Below are positions 18,488-28,527 of a stretch of DNA of 64,000 nt, piece by piece; within the stretch, counting starts at the first letter, position 1, and the number at the start of each line of letters is the position of its first letter. The stretch covers positions 10,829 to 74,828 of the forward strand of contig JAJFUH010000006.1 of the NCBI GenBank assembly GCA_021372535.1, written 5' to 3'. The notes beneath the pieces were generated by a model that saw nothing but the letters and a program-made list of their open reading frames with translations, was not told the DNA's origin and searched no databases. The translations under genes were made by a program, and so were the position numbers. This stretch comes from a bacterium. Its GTDB lineage: Bacteria; Latescibacterota; Latescibacteria; Latescibacterales; Latescibacteraceae.

Positions 18488-18669
18488 TCACCACAAAGAC
18501 ACAAATAGATATAAGAGATTATTTATACTATATTTAGTAGCTATTAATAGTTTGCCTCTGTTTAACCTCACCCTGGCCCCTCTCCCGTAAACAGGCGAGG
18601 GGGAAAAGGAATCTCTTGTTTTCATTAAATATAAAAAGAAATCCGCGCGAATCCGTGTTCCATTAAATT
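18488..18669 (+). repeat. Composite dispersed repeat, interrupted copy
   Basis: The left part (CACCACAAAGACACAAATAG ... TTATACTATATTTAGTAG) and the right part (AAATCCGCGCGAATCCGTGT) match the left and right parts of the repeat at 55860-55996. In this copy about 80 bp of another palindromic element (18550-18615) lie between them, where the other copy has only about 25 AT-rich bases. The simplest reading is a nested insertion. Confidence 0.6.
18550..18615. repeat. CT/GA palindromic element, copy 1
   Basis: CCCCTCTCCCGTAAACAGGC leads into GAGGGG, forming an imperfect palindrome, preceded by AACCTCACCCTGGCC. A related element in reverse orientation lies at 43474-43525 (CCCTCTCCTGTTTACGGGAG followed by AGGG and GGTGAGGGT), and a shorter one at 63797-63850. 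Confidence 0.6.
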
Positions 18670-18716
18670 TCGTAAATAGGTCGGGCTGAATAAACTGTTT
18701 CACGGAATACCCGCGA

Positions 18717-19352
18717 TTATAAGTAAAAACCGCTGCCCGATTGATTGAGGTATTCCGTTATCTTCTCCATGAGCGCCTGGGAATCAGTATAGGTATACGG
18801 GGTATAAAGGGCCTGATTGAGGTGATATGTAGCGTTGTCGGGATCGGGCTGTTCGGTGGATGAATAGATTTTTAGGCGGTAGAAGGCCATCGCCTGGACG
18901 ATTTCGAGATCACCGGTATCAATGAAGAAGTCGTGTTTTTCAAGGGGGAAAACATCTTCATACGAGCTGACCGTATACTTTTTGAAGAGATTGATGATGT
19001 TTGTGTTTTCGCCGGCTGCGAGATATGATCCGGAAAGCCCGCATAAAACATCCACCGTATCCGCGAGACTTGTGACGTAATCGAAACCAGCCCGAAAAGC
19101 CACAATGGAGCTGTCGGGATGCTGACGGCGCAGGAGAGACCATCCGCTGCCTATATATGCTTCGGGACGTTTGTCGTCGTAGTCTTTCGCATCGAGAAAA
19201 AGCTGGTAGGCGTCATCGTATTTGCCCTGGTTGTATTCCGTCCAGCCGGATTTGATTATATCGTCATAACTGGTCTGCTTGACATCCATGATACCGCCGC
19301 TGCACCCGGTTATGATGAAAAGTAAAAGTATGATATACAAAACGCGATGCAT
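18717..19352 (-). CDS. TPR lipoprotein
   Basis: 211 residues. A lipoprotein signal (LLLFIITGCSGG, Cys at about residue 17) follows an AGGTGGG ribosome binding site. Residues 30-130 carry TPR-like helices (SGWTEYNQGKYDDAYQLFLD and AYIGSGWSLLRRQHPDSSIV). The start is only 14 bp from the stop of the 1306-residue secreted protein, so the two genes are an operon. TPR lipoproteins beside T9SS cargo genes may help in assembly or anchoring at the cell surface, but no specific function can be assigned. Confidence 0.85.
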   Translation of the reverse strand: MHRVLYIILLLFIITGCSGGIMDVKQTSYDDIIKSGWTEYNQGKYDDAYQLFLDAKDYDDKRPEAYIGSGWSLLRRQHPDSSIVAFRAGFDYVTSLADTVDVLCGLSGSYLAAGENTNIINLFKKYTVSSYEDVFPLEKHDFFIDTGDLEIVQAMAFYRLKIYSSTEQPDPDNATYHLNQALYTPYTYTDSQALMEKITEYLNQSGSGFYL

Positions 19353-19366
19353 GGTTTATCCCACCT

Positions 19367-22300
19367 TTACCGTAACAGGAGCATTTTACGGGTTATTGTC
19401 CAGTTATCGGACAGTACCCTGTACAGATAGGTTCCGCTCGAAACAGGCCGGTTGTTTTCATCACGCGCATCCCAGATGACAGTGTGGTTTCCCGGCGGGA
19501 AACGGTCATCGGCGAGAACCCGTACTTTTCTGCCTAAAAGATCGAACACCTCGATGCTGAGAGCAGTGTCAGCGGTGAGGAAAAAGGTTATATGAGTCAC
19601 GGGATTGAACGGATTCGGGCTGTTCTGTTCGACACTGATCCGTGAAGGCGTCGTATTCGCACCAGCCAGGAATGTCTCTGATCTGGAATTGCCTGACCGG
19701 TCGGATACGGTAACCTCGATTGTGACCGTTCCGCCTGTTCCGCTGTCGCCGGGGTAAACGGCAATCGTCGATCTGACGGCATCATACTCATGGAGAAGGA
19801 CTTCGCCGTTGCAGGAAACCACGATTGACCGGCTGTCGATACCGCTCCCGGGATCGTCCGCGAATATGGCGATACCGTCGTTCTGTGACTCGACAAGCCT
19901 GAGATGCGGCGGGGTAGCGTCGAAACCGAGCCGGAATATGCCGGGACGGTCTGTTTCAGCCCGGACAATGTTATCGCCTCTCGATGCGCCGACGAATGTC
20001 CACCGAGTTCCGTCAAGCCTGTAAATTCCAGCCCCGACAGCCCGTGAAGCAACCGAAAATCCTACAGTTAGCGGCTTTTCCGGGTTCAGCGATGACGGGC
20101 CGATATTGTACGAAACGTCCGTGAGCATCACTTCTTCCGCCGATTCACGACTGTCCACGCGATTGTCGGTATTCTCGGGGATTACCGTAACAAGCACCGG
20201 TTTTGCAAGCGCATCCGGTGGTATGGTTAATGATGCCCGGTCCACCACAAGTTTTGCGCCGGTTTTATCGATACGGCCATATGTAAAGTTCGTTGTATCC
20301 TGCACCGCTTTTCCTGTCGATGTCGTTCCCTTCACAACAATGTGCGCGGTTCCCTTGTAACCGATGCTTCTGCTGTAGGGCAGGAGGTATTTCCCGTAAT
20401 AGTACTGTGTATCGACACGCTCGATGGAAACATTCGTCGAGTCCTTATCGACTCGTATGTGGACAGCCGGTTGTATACTGAGGCTTTCCCTGCTTTTGAT
20501 ATAGAGGTCCATGTAGTCTTCCTGCATGGGATTGCGGAAGAGCAGTACGGTAAAAACATTTTTCAGGGTCGCTCCGGTGACTGTTGCGGTAACCTGCATC
20601 GAGCTCGAATGATTTTCGGGGTCGCTCACAGTGAATTTCAGTGTTTCATTGCCTTCCCATGATTCTGATGGCGAGCATACGGTGGCAATATGTGTCGCCG
20701 GATCGATATATACCGTCAGGCTGTCGTTACCGGATATCGACCACGACATATTATACAATGGAGTGTCTGCATCGAAATAGTAATCATCAAGATTAACCGT
20801 GATACACTGACCGGCTTTCAGGGAAATATCGGTAAGGCCTCCTGCTACAGGGCTGCCGTCGGCAGGAACGCTGAACACGGTGAGGGTGTCTTTTGCCGCG
20901 CCGCCCATGGGATTCGATACGATGAACTCGACTCGTTCCCATCCAACCCAGCCAAAGGAACCGGTAAAGGAAACCGGTTTTGTTCTGATTCCATAAGGCT
21001 GTTGAAACTGGATGACAGTGTTTTTATTGCCTGTCCACAGCCAGGTGAGCTCCGATTTCGAGTACTGGAAATCCTCGGCGAAATCATCGAGGTCGAGGCT
21101 GTCCTGTTCGCCGGTGATAAAACCGACTTTAGATGGCAGATCGAGCGTAGGTTTTGACCGGTCTTCGAGAACGGTGATAATTGTAAGGTCATCCGCGAAT
21201 TTGCCGATGGGATCGGTAACCGTAAAGAAAATTCGGTTCACGCCGTACAAATCCGGGCTGAGGCTTTTCAGGCTGACAACGTGTGTCAACGAGTTAATGG
21301 TGGCTGTGACAACACTGTCGGCTTCGGCCTGACGGCCCCATGTCCATGTCATGTCTTTATCCGCATTATCGGCGTCATAGTAGAAATCGTCGAGATCTAT
21401 CCATTTCGGCTGAATATCGCCCGCAACGAGAGTGGTATCGGGAATGCCTCCGACAATCGGTGTGCCGTCGGCAGGTCCAATGAACGCAATGAACTGTGTC
21501 GATGTATTGTTTCCGTCCGGATCGAACCCGGTGATCGTGATCCTGTCCCAGCCCGGTGTGTTGTTGAGATCATAGAATGTGACGCGGCCCGTGATTTTGT
21601 TGACATACACGCTGTCGATATCGTCGGTATTTGCGAAAACGAATTTCAAATTCTCGAACGCATCATCGGAATCGAGAACATAATTTTTAAGAACAAGCGT
21701 CGAATCGGCCTGTCCCTGTGGGAATCCGATTTTTGGAATGCGTGAAAATACCGGAGGATTCTTTGCAGGAGTCACCGTAACGAGCATGGTATCACTCGCT
21801 GCCCGACCGGAAGGATCGGTTACCGTGAATATTTTCTCCTCGGTGCCCACATAGTCCGGATTGGCTCTTATGGTGATTGCATATCCCTCAGCGTTCGTAA
21901 TGAGGTTTTGCGATGAATTCCATGTGATGGAGAGCGGATCGTTGTCAACGTCTTTTGCGTACGTACTCATGGAGAACACGTATGACTCGCCGCGTTGAAA
22001 TGTCACATCCGGCAGTCCTTTAAGAATCGGCGGATCGTTTATCGGAAGCACCCTGACCGGAACGGTGAGCGAATCGCCCAGACTGAAAGAATCATAAACG
22101 GAAATTCTCAGGTTGTCCACCCCAAAGAAATCCTGCTTTCCCATGAGAGAAAGAACAGTACCCGCCCGCGAGGGAATAACATTTCCGCCGGTGATGAAAA
22201 ACCATGTCATATTTTCGATGGCATCATCGTTATCGCGGACTATTTCATTCAGTTTGAGAGCGACCTCGAGTGAATCCTCATGTATATACAGTGTGTCTTT

Positions 22301-23287
22301 GATGGCGATTTTAAGAAGAAGCGGAGGCTCGTCCACGGTGATTCTCATGGTGTCGGACGACTGGTTCCCTTTACCATCGGAAACGGTAAAAATGATATCC
22401 TCATATCCTTTATAATCATTGGGAACCGTAAAGGTTACGACATGTGTTTTCGAATTGATGGTAACGCTGATACGGTTGTTTCCGGACGCACTCCAGATAA
22501 GGAGTGAATCGGGGATCGATGAAACGCCGACATATTCATCGAGATCAAGGGTTGTGTCGATACTTCCGGGCGCAAGCATTTTATCGGGAAGAGGTGGATT
22601 GATTTCAATTCCGGATACGTTGATTTTGCAGGTTTGAAATGATTTAAAGTAATACGTATTACTTGCGTAGGGCTCATGATAGCTTGAAACACGCACATTG
22701 TACTGATCGACATCGAGCTTGATGGTGGATGAATCACAGGGAGCCTTTGCGATAAGCTTGAATGTCGCGACTACTCCGTATCTCAAGTTGGATGACGGTC
22801 TTCCCTGGCCGGAATCCTGAGGTGTCATCTCGACATAATCAAGCTGCCAGCCGTCCATCCCGTTGTCGTAAGCGCTGAGCGAATCTCCGTGCGTGTTGTT
22901 TCCATAGGGCTGGACTATTCCCTGCACGGCTCTGAAATATTCTCCCTGGATGAACGGTTTGGGTTGGAGATAGAATTTGTTCTTCTCCATGTTTTTTCCC
23001 TGGCTCACTATGTTGAAATATCGACCGTCAACAGTCAGATATATTTCAACCGCCGATATCGGGATCGTCTTTGGATTACGCATGAAAACATCGATACTGA
23101 CCGTATCTCCCAGAGAAGCGTAGATTTCATTGATACCGCCCGAATCGGTACCCGAACCTTTTTCATACAGGTATAACCACAACTGTCCGGGAACAACCCC
23201 GGCAGGTTCGGCCATGGTTACCGATGGAAACAGCAGGAGACTCAGTCCAAGCAGGATAACGCATGAGGTAAAGTATCTCATATTCAT
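19367..23287 (-). CDS. Giant secreted protein with tandem cadherin/Ig-like repeats and T9SS sorting domain
   Basis: 1306 residues. A signal peptide (1-27) is followed by a cohesin-like domain (about 30-230; SIDVFMRNPKTIPISAVEIY). About seven tandem domains of 90-100 residues fill 230-905, each opening with a 'G(L/I)PD..(L/F)..G' edge and containing D-x-D-x-D or DADN motifs (AKDVDNDPLSITWNS, DDFYYDADNADKDMTWTW, DDYYFDADTPLYNMSWSI), as in cadherin-like/VCBS calcium-binding repeats. A ZU5-like segment (SLTIPPDALAKPVLVTVIPE, about 1010-1030) is followed by an Ig-like domain and a C-terminal sorting domain (NSPNPFNPVTHITF, ending RKMLLLR). It should be a surface or secreted adhesin-like protein. 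It is co-transcribed with the TPR lipoprotein downstream. Confidence 0.88.
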   Translation of the reverse strand: MNMRYFTSCVILLGLSLLLFPSVTMAEPAGVVPGQLWLYLYEKGSGTDSGGINEIYASLGDTVSIDVFMRNPKTIPISAVEIYLTVDGRYFNIVSQGKNMEKNKFYLQPKPFIQGEYFRAVQGIVQPYGNNTHGDSLSAYDNGMDGWQLDYVEMTPQDSGQGRPSSNLRYGVVATFKLIAKAPCDSSTIKLDVDQYNVRVSSYHEPYASNTYYFKSFQTCKINVSGIEINPPLPDKMLAPGSIDTTLDLDEYVGVSSIPDSLLIWSASGNNRISVTINSKTHVVTFTVPNDYKGYEDIIFTVSDGKGNQSSDTMRITVDEPPLLLKIAIKDTLYIHEDSLEVALKLNEIVRDNDDAIENMTWFFITGGNVIPSRAGTVLSLMGKQDFFGVDNLRISVYDSFSLGDSLTVPVRVLPINDPPILKGLPDVTFQRGESYVFSMSTYAKDVDNDPLSITWNSSQNLITNAEGYAITIRANPDYVGTEEKIFTVTDPSGRAASDTMLVTVTPAKNPPVFSRIPKIGFPQGQADSTLVLKNYVLDSDDAFENLKFVFANTDDIDSVYVNKITGRVTFYDLNNTPGWDRITITGFDPDGNNTSTQFIAFIGPADGTPIVGGIPDTTLVAGDIQPKWIDLDDFYYDADNADKDMTWTWGRQAEADSVVTATINSLTHVVSLKSLSPDLYGVNRIFFTVTDPIGKFADDLTIITVLEDRSKPTLDLPSKVGFITGEQDSLDLDDFAEDFQYSKSELTWLWTGNKNTVIQFQQPYGIRTKPVSFTGSFGWVGWERVEFIVSNPMGGAAKDTLTVFSVPADGSPVAGGLTDISLKAGQCITVNLDDYYFDADTPLYNMSWSISGNDSLTVYIDPATHIATVCSPSESWEGNETLKFTVSDPENHSSSMQVTATVTGATLKNVFTVLLFRNPMQEDYMDLYIKSRESLSIQPAVHIRVDKDSTNVSIERVDTQYYYGKYLLPYSRSIGYKGTAHIVVKGTTSTGKAVQDTTNFTYGRIDKTGAKLVVDRASLTIPPDALAKPVLVTVIPENTDNRVDSRESAEEVMLTDVSYNIGPSSLNPEKPLTVGFSVASRAVGAGIYRLDGTRWTFVGASRGDNIVRAETDRPGIFRLGFDATPPHLRLVESQNDGIAIFADDPGSGIDSRSIVVSCNGEVLLHEYDAVRSTIAVYPGDSGTGGTVTIEVTVSDRSGNSRSETFLAGANTTPSRISVEQNSPNPFNPVTHITFFLTADTALSIEVFDLLGRKVRVLADDRFPPGNHTVIWDARDENNRPVSSGTYLYRVLSDNWTITRKMLLLR

Positions 23288-23492
23288 AGATGAATATCCG
23301 GAATCACCGTTATGATGAAGAGGAACATAATACTATCCGGGAATGATATTTCGCAAATAACATGCCAACGATTATTAACAGTACAATCCCTGCATTAACA
23401 GGCTGTTACAGGTTCTTTCACCATGGATGAACACAATATAGGGAATGTTATTACTCAGGAAAAGGAAAAAAATTCCGTACGGCACGGCCCGA

Positions 23493-23529
23493 AATACAAA
23501 GGGCTCGTACGTGACGAGCCCTTTGTATT
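23493..23529 (-). terminator. Strong hairpin after the 1402-residue protein gene
   Basis: AATACAAAGGGCTCG at 23493-23507 pairs perfectly with CGAGCCCTTTGTATT at 23515-23529, leaving a short loop. It begins 17 bp after the stop of the minus-strand gene at 23547. The T tract after the stem on that strand is weak, so it may be a terminator or an mRNA 3'-end stabiliser. Confidence 0.75.
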
Positions 23530-23546
23530 GGTTATTCACACTGTTC

Positions 23547-26500
23547 TTACTTGATGAACAGCATTCTCTTTGTGGCATGGTAATTTCCGGCATGGATTGT
23601 GTAGAAATACACGCCGTTGGATACCGCATTGCCGTACATATCAGTCGCATTCCATCTCACCGCGTAGTTACCGGGAGCATATGCGCCTGAAACCAGTGTG
23701 TTCACATGGCGTCCGAGAATGTCGTAAATCCTGAGTTCGACATTGCTCTGTTCGGGTATGGCAAAGCTGATTGTCGTGGTCGGGTTGAACGGGTTCGGGA
23801 AGTTCTGGGTCAGATTGAATGTTGCAGGAACATTCTGACCGTCGATTCCCGCCGGGTTTTCATTGATAACCGTTTCCTTCATAAATTGAGCGTTGACGAA
23901 CGACGCTGTCTTTATGCCAAGGATATCAGGTGAAAACGCACCGTCTTTCAACGCCGTGAATGTCACTTCAGCAAGAATACCGTCGCCGAAGTGGACAGCA
24001 TCACCGAATACGGAATTTGCAAGACCGACTGTTCCGTTTCCGACGACAGGGAAGGAATATGAGTCGCCGGCGAGGAAATCACCTTCGGTAATTCCGTTGA
24101 ATGCGAGCTTATTCTTGTCATAATTCATGTTGACAAAATATGCTCTCACGTTGCCTGTATTACGGACTGCGACCTGAATGGTGTAGCTTTGACCCGCTTT
24201 GAGCTCATTCGGAACATTTGCGAACTCGACAATGGCATCGAGATTGGACTGTACAGGGCTTAAAACCGGCTTGTACACCGGTGCGTCACCGCTGACGCCG
24301 ACATGGGCTGTTGCCATCGACAGGTCGGTAGTTTCAACCTCGTTGTCTTCATTAATATCGGCCCACTTGTAGTTGTACTCTCCGTCATCCCATTTGCTGC
24401 TGTCGGGAGTGGAGAGGAATGCGGACTTGATGACGTTGATATCACCGGTATCGATCTGGTTGTCGGGCCATACCGCACCGCTTGAATCGGTATAACCGAA
24501 GCAGTCACCGCCGAGAAGCTTGCCGAAATTGACAAACACGGTGTCCATGCCCGCATAAAGTCCGACTTCCAGCTTCTTCGAGAGATAACGGTTATACACC
24601 GCCACGAGATCCCATTCACCCATCGGGGCTTTCTTGAGGGTGAATAATCCGTCGGTATCGAGAACATACTGAATACCCGGTGTATTGAAATCGGTATCAT
24701 TTGCATTGGCAAATATCGTGTCGGTCGATGCGACATACGATCCACGGGCACGCAGTTCGAGAGTGACCGTATATGCCGAAGTCCCACGTCCTTCAAACTC
24801 GACAATACCCTCGATGAGCGGTCTCGGAACAACCTTGACCGAGCTCGAAAGGGTTTTGATCGAAATGTCGGCGCCGTCATTGACGAATTTGGTTACCCAG
24901 CCCTTGGACGGTTCGTTGACAAAGTACACGCTCGTTGAAGCTTCGAGGGCGTTTGTAGTTCCTTTGCTCACGAGTTTAAAGGTAGCGAGGGCGGTACCGA
25001 GACCTGTATCGGCCGGGTCTATCGGATTACCATCATTGAATACTGTGGCTCTCAGCAGCCACCGTCCGTTAGCGTCGTCATCGATCAGCTGGTTGGAGAG
25101 AAGAACTCCATACCCTGCTGCATCGGTAAACGGTCCGCTGGAGGTGACAACAGTCCAGTATGCTTTTTCGACCGCGATATACAGATCCATGAGGTCGACG
25201 GGATTGGTCTCATCGGCAGCCATGACGGAGAACGTGGTCGTGTCGCCCTGAGCAGTGCTCAGCGTCATCGGGCTGATCGTGAGATTCTTCTGGGACGGTG
25301 TAGTTGCGACATTGAGAAGCGTCAGAGAACCAGGCGCCCTGTAGAGCGTCTCGGTGCCATCCCAGCTCTCATCAGCGACAACACCGATATAGACCCAGTA
25401 GGTGCCGTCAGAAAGATCGGTACCGGCATTGGTAATATCGGTTGTGTATAATACCGTTGCATCACCCGGTGTTCTGATGGACAGGTCGTAATATGTGGTA
25501 GTCTTTGTGGCAAGACCCGAGAAATTGGCATCATCGCCGTCAGTCGAGGTAAGCATATATACGTTGCCTGCCGCTAAAGCACCCAGCGTAGTTGGATTTG
25601 TTGTAGTCGGGCCTGCTGAAACGGAATTATTGACGATATAGATACCCACTTTTCCGTTCTGGTTGTAATCATTGGCCTCGAATTTTATGCGGTAGGTTTC
25701 TTCCGCATTGATGGTTTTGCCTTCCGCAGGCGGGTCGAGCAGGCGGGCAAATTTCTTGAAGGTTGCAAAATTGACCCTGGTGATGGTTTCGCCGGTTGTC
25801 AATAATCCATCATCTCCAAGCGCTACGACACGGGCTGTGTTGTTGGTCGACTTGTTCTCATCAATAATTGCGTAAATGAGATAGTAGCCAGCGAACGTAC
25901 CATCCATTGGATGCCAGCCCGTCTTCTTGTAATCCGCGGTCATATTCCACGCATAGTAGGAATTGGCTTTGCCCTCGAGGTCCTCGAGTATCCCTTCACA
26001 GATCTTGTGGGTGTGGATTGAATCGTCATTTGCGGATGCCGCAGCACGAAGGGCGACAGCGTCTGTGCTGCCAAAGGGAGACGCTGATGTTGATGAATAA
26101 TGGATGTAGAATTCTATTGTAGCTGAATCATCAATATCCTTGTCGCCGTCAACGCCGTTCTTGCCCCAGCTCAGCATGATAATATCGGTCAGGGACGGAT
26201 CAATGGTGACATCGGCGGTGGAGGGATCCACTGCAGCAGCATCGTATTCAGTCAGCGCGTCGATGGTCAGCGATGGTGAATGCCTGATCTTGATTAATTC
26301 CGAGTTGGAAGCATCGGCGCCAACCGCTTTAAGGAAACTGGTGTGTTTCCCATCGCATGCGACCACGTACATTGTGTAATCGCCTGCAGGAATAAAAGAG
26401 CTCCCGACAGGATTGACATCCCAGTTCCATTTGATGAGACCGTCGGTATCTTCCTGATTTTCATACAATGTGCTTACGAGAAGTGTTGCATTATTCGGGG

Positions 26501-27755
26501 CGGTACCAATACCGTCGACGACCAGTGGGGAGCCCGATGTACGAACATCGGTGGCTGCGAAACCCGCATTGGTCGAATAGAAAACGTATACCTGCGCATT
26601 ATCGTCAAAGTCGTCTACGCTGATATACAGATCCATATCCGTGGCGGTATTTGCTGTTCCCGTCACATTCCCGTCGATATCATAATACGTACCGGTATCG
26701 AGGGTTGCATCACCGTCGTCGGAGTATGGAGCCTCATTATCAAATCCATCCGGCGGTAACGTTTTGTCCCAGCCCATGAGATTGACCACGGGATAATGCC
26801 GGATGGTCAGCTGATCCGAGCGGGCGAGCGGGAAGTCACCGGTAAACTGGCTGGTAATGTAGAGCCAGTAATTACCTTCCGGGAGTCCTCCCGTTGCGAT
26901 CGTCGCAGCGTTTCCGTTAGCCAGTTCATTCAGGGTGAATTTCTGCGCGGTGTCATACCTGACCGCGAAAAGCACTGCTGTGGAGTCGACATGGCTGAGG
27001 AGTGAATCGGTATATACCCAGATCGAATATACGACATCGTCACTGGATTCCGTACCGTCAAGATCGGGTCCGGGAACATCAGCGCCATTAACCTGTCCGT
27101 CGCCGCCGTCCGGGATAAGATCGGTAAGAGCGCTGAACAGCTGCGCTGCAGCAGCCGGGTACTGGTCGCCGTACGTCGAAGTAGAGTCGTTGTCCCCCGT
27201 CAGATTCGACTGGAACGTGAAAAGCTGGAGGGCGCCGGGCTCACGGAATGTAACCATAGCTCCGGCTCCGCTGGCGATATTGTCGGTTGTGGCATCCGAG
27301 AATGTGACATAATAATCATCCGACGTAGTCGCAGTTCCGGTTTCGACCGGGAACATGAGTTTGACAATATCTCCTGATGCCATATCAGCGACGCCAATGG
27401 TCAGTACGATTGTCGAAGCGGTAGCTGAAGTTACCGCTACCGTCATGCCGCCGGCGCTGACATCAGTATAGTAGAGTGTAACATGGCTGTCATATGTGCC
27501 TGCGCTGTTTACTTTGGCCAGGGTGACATCGGACGGGAACGTAATAGTGATTGTCTGCCCGCTTACGTGCGCTGCCCCGCTTGTCAGCGAAAGCACCTGC
27601 CAGTAGTAGTTATCATCCGTTTCGCCTTTGGGGCCATTGACATACGCTCCTTTTGGAACCTGATCCGGAGTGACTGTCAGTGTGGCCGCTAGGGCATTGC
27701 TTACCCCGATAATCATAAAGACCAGGGATAAAACAATTAACAGTCGAGATTTCAT
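23547..27755 (-). CDS. Giant secreted protein with dockerin-like module and T9SS sorting domain
   Basis: 1402 residues with a signal peptide (SLVFMIIGVSNALAA) and a GGAG ribosome binding site. Most of the protein is Thr/Asp-rich beta sequence in Ig-like domains. Around residues 1135-1200 lies a dockerin-like calcium-binding pair (DNQIDTGDINVIKSAF ... DINEDNEVETTDLSMA). A cohesin-like domain follows (about 1215-1310; SYTIQVAVRNTGNVRAYFVN), then the sorting domain (NFPNPFNPTTTISFAIP, ending KRMLFIK). It is presumably a surface-exposed structural or S-layer-like protein. The gene stands about 260 bp upstream of the other giant protein gene, with a hairpin between them, so it is probably its own transcript. 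Confidence 0.85.
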   Translation of the reverse strand: MKSRLLIVLSLVFMIIGVSNALAATLTVTPDQVPKGAYVNGPKGETDDNYYWQVLSLTSGAAHVSGQTITITFPSDVTLAKVNSAGTYDSHVTLYYTDVSAGGMTVAVTSATASTIVLTIGVADMASGDIVKLMFPVETGTATTSDDYYVTFSDATTDNIASGAGAMVTFREPGALQLFTFQSNLTGDNDSTSTYGDQYPAAAAQLFSALTDLIPDGGDGQVNGADVPGPDLDGTESSDDVVYSIWVYTDSLLSHVDSTAVLFAVRYDTAQKFTLNELANGNAATIATGGLPEGNYWLYITSQFTGDFPLARSDQLTIRHYPVVNLMGWDKTLPPDGFDNEAPYSDDGDATLDTGTYYDIDGNVTGTANTATDMDLYISVDDFDDNAQVYVFYSTNAGFAATDVRTSGSPLVVDGIGTAPNNATLLVSTLYENQEDTDGLIKWNWDVNPVGSSFIPAGDYTMYVVACDGKHTSFLKAVGADASNSELIKIRHSPSLTIDALTEYDAAAVDPSTADVTIDPSLTDIIMLSWGKNGVDGDKDIDDSATIEFYIHYSSTSASPFGSTDAVALRAAASANDDSIHTHKICEGILEDLEGKANSYYAWNMTADYKKTGWHPMDGTFAGYYLIYAIIDENKSTNNTARVVALGDDGLLTTGETITRVNFATFKKFARLLDPPAEGKTINAEETYRIKFEANDYNQNGKVGIYIVNNSVSAGPTTTNPTTLGALAAGNVYMLTSTDGDDANFSGLATKTTTYYDLSIRTPGDATVLYTTDITNAGTDLSDGTYWVYIGVVADESWDGTETLYRAPGSLTLLNVATTPSQKNLTISPMTLSTAQGDTTTFSVMAADETNPVDLMDLYIAVEKAYWTVVTSSGPFTDAAGYGVLLSNQLIDDDANGRWLLRATVFNDGNPIDPADTGLGTALATFKLVSKGTTNALEASTSVYFVNEPSKGWVTKFVNDGADISIKTLSSSVKVVPRPLIEGIVEFEGRGTSAYTVTLELRARGSYVASTDTIFANANDTDFNTPGIQYVLDTDGLFTLKKAPMGEWDLVAVYNRYLSKKLEVGLYAGMDTVFVNFGKLLGGDCFGYTDSSGAVWPDNQIDTGDINVIKSAFLSTPDSSKWDDGEYNYKWADINEDNEVETTDLSMATAHVGVSGDAPVYKPVLSPVQSNLDAIVEFANVPNELKAGQSYTIQVAVRNTGNVRAYFVNMNYDKNKLAFNGITEGDFLAGDSYSFPVVGNGTVGLANSVFGDAVHFGDGILAEVTFTALKDGAFSPDILGIKTASFVNAQFMKETVINENPAGIDGQNVPATFNLTQNFPNPFNPTTTISFAIPEQSNVELRIYDILGRHVNTLVSGAYAPGNYAVRWNATDMYGNAVSNGVYFYTIHAGNYHATKRMLFIK

Positions 27756-28527
27756 CTGTGATTCTCCTTAAACAAAATAGTTATGAACCTCATAAAATTC
27801 CTTTACTGATGCAAGCCTTTTTCACCTTTTTCGTTACGTTTTAAGATCAGCTCGATAAAACCATTCACAGAAATAAAGTAGTGTAGAACACCGCTTTTAC
27901 GAATAATACACATTTCCTAGGTTTTTTCCGTCATCGGCTTATCTCCTTCCATGGTGTTTTAAGCTCAGTTTCCTTACTTTGCTTTGTTTAGGTACACTGT
28001 GTAAGCATTCAAAAAATCACATAAGTATGGATACAAAAGGTCGTAGACTACCTTTCCTCTCAATTTTATCGGTAGTTATTGAAAAAACTTTAGGGTTTTT
28101 TGTAAACTTTTTACCCCGTTTTATAATACAACAATTGAATCCTTACCGGTTTCATACCGCGACATAGTAAAAAACGGATGGAATGACTGTTGGAATTGTA
28201 CGCACAATTGATGCCAAAGTACCATTCATACTCAATTCCAAAATTCGTCAGTCCAACATGCATATTGTTATAACATATTGTATACATTATAATTATACAA
28301 ATACATCCTCTGCCGTCATTAAAGAGCAGAATCGTATCGTATGGATATTTTCAATGAGTTGCGGAGGGGAATTTTTTCCTATTAGCCGGTAGGAAAGTTA
28401 TTCCCGTGTCCTTTTATTGAGAATAAAAACCAAAGATATTATTGCATTTCCGGTAATCCGGGGATTAACTTACTGGTGAGATAGTGTCAGATGTATCCTG
28501 AATTTTATATGGAAAAGGTTCGATTAT
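27756..28527. other. Large AT-rich divergent intergenic region
   Basis: This 772 bp stretch between the divergent giant-protein gene and the EamA gene is clearly more AT-rich than its surroundings. Short frames inside it lack ribosome binding sites and homology. It should hold the promoter of the 1402-residue protein, whose product is probably abundant, and possibly a long 5' untranslated region. No known RNA family was recognised. Confidence 0.5.

Larger units (their letters stand above)
18378..18716. other. Intergenic region rich in repeats
   Basis: The 339 bp between the converging GT-C and TPR lipoprotein genes consists largely of dispersed repeat sequence (see 18488-18669 and 18550-18615), plus a further 'ACTGAGACACGGAGGCACGG' segment at about 18424. 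No gene was seen. Confidence 0.6.

Noticed and set aside
18488-18669. Insertion sequence
   Set aside because: Nested repeats are present but no transposase frame and no clear terminal inverted repeats were seen.
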